Counted from the stretch's first letter, positions 40,483 to 51,729 are shown. The stretch is 64,000 nt of DNA from Brucella oryzae (GCA_012103035.1 JAAVLL010000002.1:124001-188000); one strand, 5' to 3'. The notes: generated from the letters alone by a model not told the origin. Translations and numbers: made by a program.

Positions 40483-43400
40483 ATGAGTCTACTCCTCGAT
40501 CGCCTGAACTTTCTTGCGCGCAAGAATGTCGGCACCTTCTCGGAAGGCCATGGCGTCACGACCAATGAGAATCGTGACTGGGAAGACGCCTATCGCAAGC
40601 GCTGGCAGCACGACAAGATTGTCCGCTCCACCCATGGCGTGAACTGCACCGGCTCCTGCTCGTGGAAAGTCTACGTCAAGGGCGGCATCATCACCTGGGA
40701 AACCCAGCAGACCGATTATCGCGCACGCGCGCCGATCTTCCGAACCATGAACCGCGCGGCTGTTCGCGCGGGGCAAGCTATAGCTGGTATGTCTATTCTG
40801 CTAACCGCGTGAAATATCCGCTGATCCGCTCCCGCCTCCTGAAATTGTGGCGCAAAGAACGCGCGCTGAAAACGCCGGTCGCAGCCTGGGCCGCGATCCA
40901 GCAGGACCCGGCCAAGCGCGCCGACTATATGAAGGTGCGCGGTCTCGGCGGCTTCGTGCGCGCAACGTGGGAAGAGGTCAACGAGATCATCGCCGCGGCC
41001 AATGCCTATACGGCCAAGACCTATGGACCGGACCGCGTGATCGGCTTCTCGCCGATCCCGGCCATGTCGATGGTGTCCTATGCGGCGGGCTCGCGTTACC
41101 TGTCACTGCTCGGCGGCGTCTGCATGTCGTTCTATGACTGGTATTGCGATCTGCCGCCCGCTTCGCCCATGACATGGGGCGAACAGACGGACGTGCCGGA
41201 ATCGGCTGACTGGTACAATGCCGGTTTCCTGATGCTCTGGGGTTCCAACGTACCGCAGACCCGCACGCCGGATGCGCATTTCTATACGGAAGTGCGTTAC
41301 AAGGGCACCAAGTCGGTCGTTGTCTGCCCCGACTATTCGGAAGCAGCGAAGTTTTCCGATCTGTGGCTGCATCCCAAGCAGGGCACCGATGCCGCGCTTG
41401 CCATGGCGCTTGGCCATGTGATCCTGCGCGAATATCACCTTGACCGGCAGGTTCCCTATTTCGAGAATTACTGCCGTAAATATTCTGACTTCCCGATGCT
41501 GGTCATGCTCTCGAAGAAGGACGGACGTTATGTGCCGGACCGCTTCCTGCGCGCTTCCGACTTCAAGGGCGATCTCGGCGAAGGCAATAATCCGGACTGG
41601 AAGACGGTCGCCTTCGACACGAAGTCGGGCGCCTATGTTGCGCCGCAGGGCTCCATCGGTTTCCGCTGGGGTGACGATGGCCAGTGGAACCTTGAAGAAA
41701 AGGACGGCAAGGGCAAGGATGTGGAGCTTGCCAAGAGCTTCATCGACAAGGACAGCCACGATGCCGTTGCCGATGTGGCTTTCCCTATTTCGGCAACCGC
41801 GAGCACGATTATTTTGAAGGCACGGACCATGACAGCGTGCTGGTGCGCAAGGTTCCGGCCCGCAAGCTGAAGATCAAGGGCGGCGACGTCATGGTCGCGA
41901 CTGTGTTCGACCTGTTCGCGGCCAATTACGGCCTCGATCGCGGGCTTGGCGACGAGAATTCCGCCAAGTCCTATGACGAGGGCCTGCCATATACCCCGGC
42001 CTGGGCAGAGAAGATCACGGGCGTCCCGCGCGACCAGATCATTGCTGTCGCCCGCGAATTTGCTACCAATGCCGAAAAGACCAATGGCCGTTCCATGGTC
42101 ATCCTCGGTGCCGGTCTCAATCACTGGTACCACATGGACATGAACTATCGCGGCATCATCAACATGCTGGTGATGTGTGGCTGTGTGGGTCAGTCCGGCG
42201 GCGGCTGGAGCCATTATGTGGGTCAGGAAAAGCTGCGTCCGCAGACCGGCTGGACAGCGCTTGCCTTCGCGCTCGACTGGAATCGTCCGCCGCGCCACAT
42301 GAACTCCACCTCGTTCTTCTATGCGCATACCGACCAGTGGCGCTACGAGACTGTGAAGGTGCAGGACATTCTTTCGCCCACCGCGCCTGAGGGCGCGTGG
42401 GACGGCACGATGATCGACTACAACATCCGGGCCGAGCGCATGGGCTGGCTGCCTTCCGCGCCGCAGCTCAGACCAACCCGCTGGAGCTTGCCAAGGAGGC
42501 CGCCGCATCGGGCAAGGAGCCAAAGGACTTCATTGCAAATGCTTTGAAGAACGGCACTGTCACCATGTCCTGCGAGGACCCGGATCACGAGGCCAACTGG
42601 CCGCGCAACATGTTCGTCTGGCGCTCGAACCTGCTCGGTTCGTCAGGCAAGGGGCATGAATATTTCCTGAAGCACCTGCTCGGCACGTCGAACGGCCTGC
42701 TTGGCAAGGATCTGGGTCAGGAAGGCGCACAGGAAAGCCGTGAGGCCGTGTGGCATGAGAATGCTCCGGAAGGAAAGCTCGACCTGCTGGTCACGCTCGA
42801 TTTCCGCATGTCCACAACTTGCGTCTATTCCGATATCGTTCTGCCGACTGCCACCTGGTACGAGAAGAACGACCTCAACACTTCCGACATGCACCCCTTC
42901 ATCCATCCGCTGTCGAGCGCAGCCGACCCGGCATGGGAAGCACGCAGCGACTGGGAAATCTTCAAGGGTATCGCGAAGAAGTTCTCGGAAGTGGCGCCGG
43001 AAGTGCTGGGTGTCGAGAAGGACATCGTTCTTGTGCCGACCCTGCATGACACGGCAGGCGAACTGGCGCAGCCGAAGGATGTTCTTGACTGGAAGAAGGG
43101 CGAGGTCGAGCCGATCCCCGGCAAGACCATGCCATCGGTCGTGGTTGTGGAGCGCGATTATCCAAACCTCTACAAGCGCTATACGTCCGTCGGGCCGCTT
43201 CTCGACAAGCTGGGCAATGGCGGCAAGGGCATTTCGTGGAATACCCAACACGAGGTGGAGCTGCTAGGCAATCTGAACGGCAAGGTTCATGAGCCAGGGG
43301 CAAGCGAGGGACGCCCGCGCATCTATACCGACGTCGACGCAACCGAGGTCATTCTGTCGCTCGCGCCGGAAACCAACGGTGAGGTGGCGGTCAAGGCATG

Positions 43401-44244
43401 GGAAGCGCTGTCGAAATTCACAGGTCGCGACCATTCGCATCTGGCCATTCCCAAGGAAGACGAGAAGATCCGCTATCGCGATATTGTTGCGCAGCCGCGC
43501 AAGATCATCTCCTCGCCAACCTGGTCGGGCATTGAATCCGAAACCGTCTGCTACAATGCAGGCTATACCAACGTGCACGAGCTGATCCCGTGGCGCACGC
43601 TGACCGGCCGTCAGCAGCTCTATCAGGATCACCTGTGGATGCGAGCTTTCGGCGAAGGCTTCTGCGTCTATCGCCCGCCGATCGATACCAAGACGGTCAA
43701 CCCGGCAATCCGTGAAAAGGCGGACGGCAAGCCGCATCTGGTGCTGAACTTCATCACGCCGCACCAGAAATGGGGCATCCACTCCACCTATACCGACAAT
43801 CTGTTGATGCTGACGCTCAATCGCGGCGGGCCGGTTGTCTGGATTTCGGAACCGGATGCAGCAAGGGCGGGCCTCGTCGATAATGACTGGGTGGAAGTCT
43901 ACAATGCCAACGGCGCCATTGTGGCCCGTGCGGTCGTCTCCCAGCGCATGAAGGATGGAACCATCTTCATGTATCATGCGCAGGAGAAGATCGTGAACAC
44001 GCCCGGCTCGCCGCTCACCGGCCAGCGAGGCGGCATTCACAACTCCGTCACCCGCATCATCACCAAGCCGACGCATATGATCGGCGGCTACGCCCACCAG
44101 TCCTATGGTTTCAACTATTACGGAACCGTCGGCGCCAACCGCGACGAGTTCGTGGTCGTGCGCAAGCTTGAGAAAGTGGACTGGATGGAAGGTCCGCTTG
44201 AAGACGGCAACCAGAGCTCCGCAGCTAAGGAGGCAGCAGAATGA
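40483..44244 (+). CDS. narG: Respiratory nitrate reductase alpha subunit NarG (three frame breaks)
   Basis: Cytoplasm-facing molybdenum enzyme reducing nitrate to nitrite, about 1254 residues restored (E. coli 1247). The FS0 cluster motif [12 protein letters not shown] (His plus Cys ligands) is near residue 50, [16 protein letters not shown] follows, and [17 protein letters not shown] carries the molybdenum-ligand aspartate. No Tat signal is expected for this subunit. Breaks near 40720, 41795 and 42470 are single C losses and rejoin perfectly with family sequence on each side. narH overlaps its end by four bases. Confidence 0.96.
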
Positions 44245-45778
44245 AAATCCGTGCCCAAATTGGAATGGTGCTCAATCTCGACAAGTGCATCGGCTGCCAC
44301 ACCTGCTCCGTGACGTGCAAGAACGTCTGGACCAACCGCGAAGGCGTGGAATATGCCTGGTTCAACAATGTCGAGACCAAGCCCGGCATCGGCTTCCCGA
44401 AGGAATGGGAAAACCAGAAGAAGTGGAACGGCGGCTGGGTTCGCAAGAAGAACGGCAAGATCGAGCCGAAGATGGGCTCCAAGTGGCGCATCCTCGCCAA
44501 GATTTTCGCCAATCCGGACCTGCCTGAAATCGACGATTATTACGAACCGTTCGACTTCGATTACGGCCATCTCCAGACCGCAGGCGAAAGCAAGACGATG
44601 CCGACCGCCCGTCCGCGCTCGCTGATTTCCGGCGAGCGGATGGAAAAGATCGAATGGGGTCCGAACTGGGAAGAAATTCTCGGCGGCGAATTCGCCAAGC
44701 GCTCAAAGGACTACAATTTCGAGGGCGTGGAGAAGGAAATCTACGGCCAGTTCGAAAACACCTTCATGATGTATCTGCCGCGCCTGTGCGAGCACTGCCT
44801 CAATCCGACCTGCGTTGCAGCCTGTCCTTCAGGTGCGATCTACAAGCGCGAGGATGACGGCATTGTCCTGATCGATCAGGAAAAGTGCCGCGGCTGGCGC
44901 ATGTGCGTCTCCGGTTGCCCCTACAAGAAGATTTATTACAACTGGAGTTCGGGCAAGTCCGAGAAGTGCATCTTCTGCTATCCGCGCATTGAAGCAGGCC
45001 AGCCGACTGTATGTTCGGAAACCTGCGTGGGCCGCATCCGCTATCTGGGTGTGATGCTCTATGATGCCGACCGTATTGCGGAGGCTGCTTCCACGGCCAA
45101 TGAACAGGATCTCTATCAGGAACAGCTCAACATCTTCCTCGATCCGAACGATCCCGCTGTGATCGAACAGGCACGCAAGGACGGTGTGCCGGAAGCCTGG
45201 CTGAATCCGCCAAGCATTCGCCGGTCTACAAGATGGCGATGGACTGGAAGATCGCCTTCCCGCTCCATCCTGAATACCGCACCCTGCCGATGGTCTGGTA
45301 TGTGCCGCCGCTTTCGCCGCTCCAGTCGGCTGCTGCTGCAGGCAAGCTTGGCATGGATGGTCCGCTGCCGGATGTTCGCTCCATGCGCATCCCGGTCCGC
45401 TACCTTGCCAATCTTCTGACGGCAGGCAAGGAAGAACCGGTCATCTCGGCGCTGGAACGCATGCTCGCCATGCGCGCCTATATGCGCGCCAAGACCGTCG
45501 ATGGCGTTATCGACGATGCGATTGCCGACCGCGTCGGCATGAGCGGTGCGATGATCGAGGAAATGTACCACATCATGGCGATTGCCAATTACGAAGACCG
45601 TTTCGTCATCCCGACGACGCATCGTGAAATCACCGAGGATGCCTATGATGTGCGCGGCTCCTGCGGCTTCACCTTCGGCAATGGCTGCTCGGGTGGAACA
45701 TCGACCGAAGACCTGTTCGGCTCCAAGCGCCAGAAGGTGGTCCAGACGCCAACCGATATTTTCAGGGAGCAGGTGTAA
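44241..45778 (+). CDS. narH: Respiratory nitrate reductase beta subunit NarH (one frame break)
   Basis: 512 residues restored. Holds four iron-sulfur clusters linking NarI to NarG: CIGCHTCSVTCK at residue 16, CEHCLNPTCVAACP near 184, CRGWRMCVSGCP (the Trp replaces a Cys, giving the [3Fe-4S] cluster as in E. coli) and CIFCYPR/CSETCVGRIR. The break near 45208 (GG to G) repairs with one base. Start overlaps narG (ATGA); the stop TAA overlaps the narJ ATG. Confidence 0.96.
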
Positions 45779-46486
45779 TGAACAAGACCCTGAAAATCAT
45801 ATCGTTGCTGCTGTCTATCCGTCCGCCGAGCTGCAGCTTGGCGGAGAGGAACTGAAAGAGGCGCTTTCCGGGGAAAAGCTCTCGCCCGGCATCCGCAGGC
45901 TTCTCGACAGTCTTGTCGATTATGTCTGCGACTGCGACCTCTATGAAGCACAGGAACGCTACGTGCATCTCTTCGACCGGACGCGTTCGCTGTCACTGCA
46001 TCTTTTCGAGCATGTGCATGGTGAAAGCCGCGACCGCGGCCAGGCCATGGTCGATCTCATGAAGATGTATGACGACAACGGCTTTGTCGTCGATGCCAAG
46101 GAACTGCCGGACTATCTGCCGCTGTTCCTGAATTCCTGTCAACGCGCTCGCCGGAGGAAATCCACGATCTTCTCACCCAGACCGGCCATATCACGGCGGC
46201 CATCGGTGAGCGTCTGCGCAAGCGCCAGTCACCCTATGCCAACGCCTTTGCGGTGCTGCTTCATGTCGCCAATGCCAAGCCGGACAAGAACCTCGTCGGA
46301 GAACTGCTTCGGCAAGAGGAAGACGACCCGAACGATCTGGCCGCGCTCGACCGCATCTGGGAAGAAGAAGCGGTAACGTTTGGCGGCAATGCGGGCGACA
46401 ATTCCTGCGGCCCGGACCGGTTGCGCACGCAGATGCGTGCAGCACAGCGCAAGCCCGGCTCCCCGTCCAACCCTTCACATATATAG
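45778..46486 (+). CDS. narJ: Nitrate reductase molybdenum cofactor assembly chaperone NarJ (two frame breaks)
   Basis: 236 residues restored. Cytoplasmic TorD-like chaperone that inserts the cofactor into NarG and guides its membrane attachment. Starts MNKTLKIISLLLSYPSAELQ after repair near 45812 (one C). Family features include HLFEHVHGESRDRGQAMVDL near residue 80 and DYLPLFLEFLS after repair near 46135 (one G). The C-terminal tail is short and variable. ATG overlaps the narH stop (TAATG). Confidence 0.93.
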
Positions 46487-46496
46487 GAGACGGAAA

Positions 46497-47219
46497 ATGG
46501 CTTACCTCCATACGTTTCTTTTCGGCATCTATCCCTACATCGCATTGAGCGTGCTCGTGCTCGGCTCGATCTTCCGCTATGACCGCGAGCCCTATACGTG
46601 GCGTTCCGGCTCAAGCCAGCTTTTGCGGCGCAGGCAGCTCATGTGGGGTTCGGTTCTGTTCCATCTCGGCGTGCTGTTCATCTTCGCCGGTCATTTGGTT
46701 GGCCTGCTGACGCCGATCTGGGTTTTCGACATGCTCGGTATCAGCCATGAGGCAAAGCAGATTCTCGCTGTGGTGGCGGGTGGCATCGCCGGTGTGATGG
46801 CAATCGTCGGCGCCAGCATGCTTGTGCATCGCCGTGTATTCGATCCGCGCGTTCGCGCGTCCTCAAGACCGACCGACACGCTGATCATCATGCTTTTGTG
46901 GTTGCAGCTTCTGCTGGGTCTCGGCACCATTCCGATCTCGCTGCAGCATCTGGACGGCGGTGAAATGGTGACATTCATGAACTGGGCGCAAGGCATCTTC
47001 ACCTTCAATCCGGCTGCATCGAGCTACATCACCAATGCGTCGATCGTCTTCAAGATGCATATCTTCCTGGGGCTTACCATCTTCCTGCTGTTCCCGTTCA
47101 CGCGCCTTGTGCATATGCTGAGTGCGCCGGTACGCTACATCTGGCGTCCGGGCTATCAGGTCGTGCGTGAGCGCAACCATACGGCTCAGCCCTCGCATAT
47201 GCGTATTCCTGCGGAGTAA
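46497..47219 (+). CDS. narI: Respiratory nitrate reductase gamma subunit NarI
   Basis: 240 residues, five membrane helices, uninterrupted. Cytochrome b that oxidises quinol and passes electrons to NarH. Heme-ligand histidines lie in LFHLGVLFIFAGHL (helix II) and KMHIFLG...RLVHML (helix V). A GGAGACGGAAA site precedes the ATG 11 bases after the narJ stop. Confidence 0.95.
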   Translation: MAYLHTFLFGIYPYIALSVLVLGSIFRYDREPYTWRSGSSQLLRRRQLMWGSVLFHLGVLFIFAGHLVGLLTPIWVFDMLGISHEAKQILAVVAGGIAGVMAIVGASMLVHRRVFDPRVRASSRPTDTLIIMLLWLQLLLGLGTIPISLQHLDGGEMVTFMNWAQGIFTFNPAASSYITNASIVFKMHIFLGLTIFLLFPFTRLVHMLSAPVRYIWRPGYQVVRERNHTAQPSHMRIPAE

Positions 47220-47224
47220 GGCTC

Positions 47225-48139
47225 ATGGTGACGCTTTTGACCGGAAACAGCCAACCGAACAGTCGCCTGGGCAAGCTCATGCGCATAATACGGGCTACAC
47301 GACCTATCAGGAGCCGGATACGCGCGTGCCGCCGAAGCCGCGCCCGGTCTTCGATGCGGTGTCCGTCAATGGCGTGGCGATCAACGAACCCGACATTCTG
47401 ACGGAGGCGCAAAACCATCCGTCGGAAAATCCCGGCGCGGCGCTGCTTGCCGCCGCGCGCGCTGGCGGTGCGCGAGCTTCTTTTGCAGCGCGCAAGGGAA
47501 ATCGGCATCGTCCCCGAGCACGAGAAGGATGCTGACGGGCGCAGTGAAACCGACGAGGACGCGCTGGTGCGCATGGTGATCGAACGGGAGGTGGAAGTGC
47601 CTTCCGCCACCCGCGAGGAAGCCCTGCGCTTCTACGAAAACAACCGCCATCGCTTCACCAGTGCGCCCATTCTGGAGGCGAGCCATATCCTGATCGCTGC
47701 CGATCCTGCCGACAGCCAAGCCCGCGAAAAGGCTCGCACGACCGCATCTCATCTGGCGTCGTCGGTGATTGCCGCGCCTGCCACATTCGCCTCGGTTGCG
47801 CATGAATATTCGTCTTGCCCGTCAGGCGCGCAAGGCGGCAATCTCGGTCAGCTGACACGCGGCAGCACGGTGCCTGAGTTCGAGCGGGCGCTGGAACGCC
47901 TGACACCCGGCGAAATAACGCCAGCCCCGATCGAAAGCCGCTTCGGCTTTCATATCGTGCGGCTTGACCGCCGTATCGAGGGCGAGGAACTGCCGTTCGA
48001 TTATGTCGCCGACAGGATTGCCGGCTGGCTGGAGGCCTCCACCTGGTCGAAGGCTGTGTCGCAATATATCGCGATCCTCGCAGCCGATGCGGATATTACC
48101 GGTATCGATCTGCTGTCGAACGATGGAGCTGAGGCATGA
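47225..48139 (+). CDS. Parvulin-type peptidyl-prolyl isomerase in nar operon (two frame breaks)
   Basis: About 305 residues restored. C-terminal parvulin domain: EASHILIAAD near residue 155, then FASVAHEYSSCPSGAQGGNLGQL and FGFHIVRLDRR. The N-terminal part is a SurA/PrsA-like helical region with AVSVNGVAI. The break at 47228 (GG to GGG right after the start codon) and one near 47470 are needed. No signal peptide remains, suggesting a cytoplasmic role, perhaps in NarGH folding. Known in nar operons of several Proteobacteria (NarV/nifM-like annotations). Confidence 0.83.
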
Positions 48140-48675
48140 TGAGTGAACCGACGCTTGCAGCCATCCTGGCTGCAAAGGATGTGCCGGTGGACCAGCTTCT
48201 GGCTGGTGTGGCGCATCGGGCCAGGCAGGCGGGCTTACGCGTGGCGGGTTTTCTTCAGCACCGCGAAAACAATACGGATGAATGTTGCCGCGATATCGAG
48301 ATCGAGCATATCGGCACCGGCGTGACGCAGATCATCTCGCAGTCGCTCGGCTCGGGGTCGAAGGGATGCCGTCTCGATCCGGCGGCACTCGCCGATGTGG
48401 CAGGCTCGCTTCTGGCGGAACTGGACGGCGGCGCCGATATGCTGATCCTCAACCGTTTCGGCAAGGGCGAGACGGAAGGGCACGGTTTCCGCGCCCTTAT
48501 CGAGACGGCTTATGCGCGCCAGATTCCGGTGCTGACCGTGGTGCGGGAAACCTATGTCGAAGGCTGGAACGACTTCGCCGGTGAATGCGGCGTTCTTCTG
48601 GCTCCGGATAGCCAGGCAACGCTTGGATGGTTCGACCGGGTGATGGAACTCCGGAAATTGCCGGAAGCCGTTTGA
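48136..48675 (+). CDS. DUF2478 family protein
   Basis: 179 residues, uninterrupted. Rossmann-like domain with LAGVAHRARQAGLRVAGFLQ and the conserved LNRFGKGETEGHGFRALIE segment that defines DUF2478. These proteins often lie next to molybdenum transport or molybdoenzyme genes, so a role in molybdenum cofactor or metal handling for NarG is likely but unproven. Start overlaps the PPIase stop (ATGA), making it the last gene of the narKGHJI unit. Confidence 0.8.
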   Translation: MMSEPTLAAILAAKDVPVDQLLAGVAHRARQAGLRVAGFLQHRENNTDECCRDIEIEHIGTGVTQIISQSLGSGSKGCRLDPAALADVAGSLLAELDGGADMLILNRFGKGETEGHGFRALIETAYARQIPVLTVVRETYVEGWNDFAGECGVLLAPDSQATLGWFDRVMELRKLPEAV

Positions 48676-48700
48676 CGACGGCCTCTCTGCCGGAAATGCT

Positions 48701-49404
48701 CTATAGATCGAGCTGGTCGCGGCGGTCTTCCGCAATCAGCTTGCGGATCTGGTAGACGATCTGGTCTCCATGCGCCTTGCCAAGCAGATCGGCGGTATCC
48801 ACGTCCCGTTCTTCGATGGCGCGGATCATGTCTTCATGCTCGGTGACGTAGCGCTCGGGCAGCCGGTCAGCAAAGGACTGGTAATAGAGACGCAACAGTC
48901 TGCGCCCCTCATCAAGCAGCCTCGAAAAGAAGGTGGTGTAGAAGGGATTGCGACCCGCTTCCGCAATGGCCGCATGAAAATCGCGGTTGGTCGCGATCAT
49001 TTCCAGCGCATTTTGTGAACGGACTGCGCGGGCAAAAGCTTCCTGATGCGCGCGGATGTTTTCAAGATCCTTGTCGGTCCGGTTGCGAGCGGCAAGCCGC
49101 GTCGTTACGCGGTACATCAGCGTCACTGCGTCGAAAAATGCGGGAGGCTCAGAAAGTCGATATTGGACACAACGGTCGAGCGATTGGGAAGCGTGGTTAC
49201 GAAGCCGTCGCTTGCCAGCCGCACCAAAGCCTCACGTATAGGCGTGCGCGACATGGAAAAGCGTTCGGCCAACTGGTTTTCATCGATGGGGCTACCCGGC
49301 GCGAGCGAAAGATCGATGATCTCATCGCGCAGCACGTCGTAAACCAGCTTGACGCCTGAACCCTTCTTCCGGTCGGCTGTCTGGTTTGCGTCGTCTTTGT
49401 CCAT
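48701..49404 (-). CDS. GntR-family regulator, FCD subgroup (one frame break)
   Basis: 234 residues restored. N-terminal winged HTH (VYDVLRDEIIDLSLAPGS then MSRTPIREALVRLASDGF) and an all-helical FCD effector domain with the metal-binding pattern NRDFHAAIAEAG ... EHEDMIRAIEERD. One C restored near 49138 joins the two. It is divergent from the DapA-like gene and probably represses it, responding to a small organic acid. A GTAT-N10-ATAC site in the gap could be its operator. Confidence 0.87.
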
Positions 49405-49466
49405 GATTTTGTCGGTCCTTTATCTGTGCATTTGCCGCAGCACAACTGCGCTATCTCTTTATTTTA

Positions 49467-49516
49467 GCGCATGTCTTCATCCCAAAACCGGTTCCCACTT
49501 TTGGAAGACACGCTCT
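49467..49516. repeat. Degenerate intergenic repeat, copy 2
   Basis: Fifty bases, GCGCATGTCTTCATCC through AAAACCG, CCACTTTT and ACACGCTCT, matching the copy at 3204-3247 over most of its length and in the same orientation. It lies between the GntR regulator and the DapA-like gene. Confidence 0.55.
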
Positions 49517-49593
49517 AAACACCAGTTTAAATCTCATCGGTCAAGCAATCCTAACCCGAAATAAAATTTTGGTCGACAAGAAAAATACAAAGT

Positions 49594-49611
49594 GTATATT
49601 TGATTCAATAC
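49594..49611. promoter_or_regulatory. Candidate GntR operator
   Basis: GTAT-N10-ATAC with a central TTGATTCAA palindrome in an AT-rich gap, about 75 bases before the DapA-like start codon. The assignment to the adjacent GntR protein is by position. Confidence 0.32.
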
Positions 49612-49685
49612 AACGCTCGGCAGACCGATTGTAGATCCAGCCCGCGTGAAGAACGCTCAAGGAAAAACGTCCAAGGAACGACGCT

Positions 49686-50645
49686 ATGACCTCTAACATT
49701 TTCTCCGGTTGCATTCCGGCCCTCATGACCCCTGCAAGCCCGACCGCACGCCGGATTTCGATGCGCTGGTCCGCAAAGGCAAGGAACTGATCGCGAAGGG
49801 CATGTCCGCGGTCGTCTATTGCGGCTCCATGGGTGACTGGCCGCTCCTCTCGGACGAGGAACGCATGGCGGGCGTCGAAGCGCTTGCCAAGGCTGGCGTG
49901 CCCGTCGTCGTCGGCACCGGCGCCGTCAACACGAAGATTGCTGCGGCCCACGCCGCCCATGCGCAGAAAGTCGGCGCGAAGGGCCTGATGGTCATTCCGC
50001 GCGTTCTCTCGCGCGGTTCCTCCATTTCGGCGCAGAAGGCGCACTTCAAGGCGATCCTGTCGGCGGCACCCGATCTGCCGGCTGTCATTTATAACAGCCC
50101 CTATTACGGCTTTGCGACCCGCGCCGATCTTTTCTTTGCGCTGCGCGCAGAACATCCGAACCTCATTGGGTTCAAGGAATTCGGCGGCGCGGAACCGATG
50201 CGCTACGCGGCTGAAAACATCACTAGCGCCGATGACGATGTAACGCTGATGGTCGGCGTCGATACCGGCGTTTTCCACGGCTTCGTCAATTGCGGCGCAA
50301 CCGGCGCGATTACAGGCATCGGCAATGTGCTGCCGAAGGAAGTTCAGCATCTGGTGGCATTGTCGAAGGCTGCGGCTGCAGGCGATGTCGAAGCACGCAA
50401 GCTGGCGCTGGAACTGGAAGCTGCGCTCAACGTCCTCTCATCTTTCGATGAAGGCCCGGACCTCGTCCTTTCTACAAGCACATGATGGTTTTGACCGGCA
50501 ATCCCGAATATGAGCTGCATTTCAACGAGACGGACAAGCTGTCCGATAGCCAGCGCGGCTATTGTGAAGCCCGCTGAAGCTGTTCCAGGACTGGTATGCC
50601 GACTGGATCAAGCAGGGCGGCACGGCGGCGAAATACGCTGCCTGA
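49686..50645 (+). CDS. DapA-family (dihydrodipicolinate synthase-like) lyase (three frame breaks)
   Basis: About 320 residues restored. TIM-barrel class I aldolase: VYCGSMGDWPLLSDEER near residue 45, VVGTGAVN, the YNSPYYG tyrosine motif near 140 and Schiff-base lysine in IGFKEFGG near 165. It lacks the exact GTTGE of housekeeping DapA, so it acts on another 2-oxo acid. Breaks near 49733, 50475 and 50570 are each one base. With the convergent Ldh-family oxidoreductase and GntR regulator it suggests catabolism of a hydroxyproline-like or sugar-acid compound (inference). Confidence 0.82.
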
Positions 50646-50662
50646 GCCGGGCTGAGATAAAG

Positions 50663-50689
50663 AAAAGGCGCCGAATTCCGGCGCCTTTT
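50663..50689. terminator. Bidirectional rho-independent terminator
   Basis: AAAAGGCGCCG/CGGCGCCTTTT, 11-bp arms with a five-base loop and T/A tracts on both sides, between the convergent DapA-like and Ldh-family genes. Confidence 0.88.
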
Positions 50690-50697
50690 GTTTGGGA

Positions 50698-51729
50698 TCA
50701 CGACACCGCGTCGAGACCCTTTTCCTTCAGCTTTTCCAGAAGCGCCATTTCGGCGGCGGTCAGCGTAATGCCCTTGGCAAGTGAATCGCGGCGAGCGGCA
50801 AAGCGGCGCTGCGATGGCAAGCGCGCGCCCTGTCCGGCAATCGCCTCAATCAGCATCTCGCCGCGTTCCTGCGGGTTGCCGCGCCCGCCCGCCATGCGGG
50901 CAGGATCGAAGGCAATGATGAGTTCGCCGTGGCGCGGCGCAAGCGTCGTCGTGCCAAGGAAGTCGAGCGCTTCCGGGCTGGTGAAATCACCGATCATCAC
51001 GCCGGCCAGAAGTTCGATCATCGTGGAAATGGCCGATCCCTTGTGTCCGCCGAATGGCAGCATCGCGCCTGCAAGGGCGGCTTCCGGATCGGTGGTCGGG
51101 TTGCCGTCCGCATCGACGGCCCAGCCTTCCGGCAGCTGCTTTCCGGCGCGGCGATAAAGCTCCAGTTCGCCGCGTGCCGCAACGCTGGTCGCAAAGTCGA
51201 ACACATAAGGGTAGTCGCCGGGACGAGGCCAGCCGAAGGCGAAGGGATTGGTGCCCAGAAGCGGCTTCGTTCCGCCCGCGGGCGCGACGGTGGCGTAGCT
51301 CGGGCACATGGCGATTGCCGCAAGGCCCTGTTCGGCAAGCGCTTCCACCTCGGGCCACAAAGCCGCGAAATGGGTGCAGTCATTGATCGCCAGCGCCGCA
51401 ATGCCGAGCTTGCGCGCTTGTTCGACGAGGGCAGGCGTGCCGCGTTCGAAGGCCAGATTGGCAAAGCCACCCCTGGCATCGACACGAACGACCGCGCTGT
51501 CATCGGTCGTGACGACCGGGTCGGCATCGGCGACAACCTTGCCGCTCTTGAGTGTCCGCAGGCAGCCTTCGATGCGGTAGACGCCATGCGATTTGCAGCC
51601 GTCGCGCTCACCCGCCACAATCGTCTTGGCAATGGCTGCGGCATGATCGGCGCTGAAACCTGCCTTGTTCAGGATCTCTCGTACAAGCCTGGCGAGTTCT
51701 TCCGTTGAAATCGAAATGGTGTCGCTCAT
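50698..51729 (-). CDS. Ldh-family (malate/L-lactate/delta1-pyrroline-2-carboxylate reductase-like) oxidoreductase
   Basis: 343 residues, uninterrupted. Member of the MDH/LDH2 family, NAD(P)-dependent and unrelated to classical lactate dehydrogenase. Visible marks: GCKSHGVYRI with the catalytic histidine near residue 50, HFAALWPEVEALAEQG, and TKPLLGTNPFAFGWPR; GGHKGSAISTMIELLAG near 230 lines the cofactor site. Start 51729 follows GGGAGG. Substrate could be delta1-pyrroline/piperideine-2-carboxylate or a 2-hydroxy acid. It ends at a shared terminator with the DapA-like gene. Confidence 0.86.
   Translation of the reverse strand: MSDTISISTEELARLVREILNKAGFSADHAAAIAKTIVAGERDGCKSHGVYRIEGCLRTLKSGKVVADADPVVTTDDSAVVRVDARGGFANLAFERGTPALVEQARKLGIAALAINDCTHFAALWPEVEALAEQGLAAIAMCPSYATVAPAGGTKPLLGTNPFAFGWPRPGDYPYVFDFATSVAARGELELYRRAGKQLPEGWAVDADGNPTTDPEAALAGAMLPFGGHKGSAISTMIELLAGVMIGDFTSPEALDFLGTTTLAPRHGELIIAFDPARMAGGRGNPQERGEMLIEAIAGQGARLPSQRRFAARRDSLAKGITLTAAEMALLEKLKEKGLDAVS

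Noticed and set aside
49709..50485. Shorter DapA-like gene starting at 49709
   Set aside because: The start codon there lies inside the frame-shifted N-terminus; the repaired gene starts at ATG 49686 with normal family sequence.
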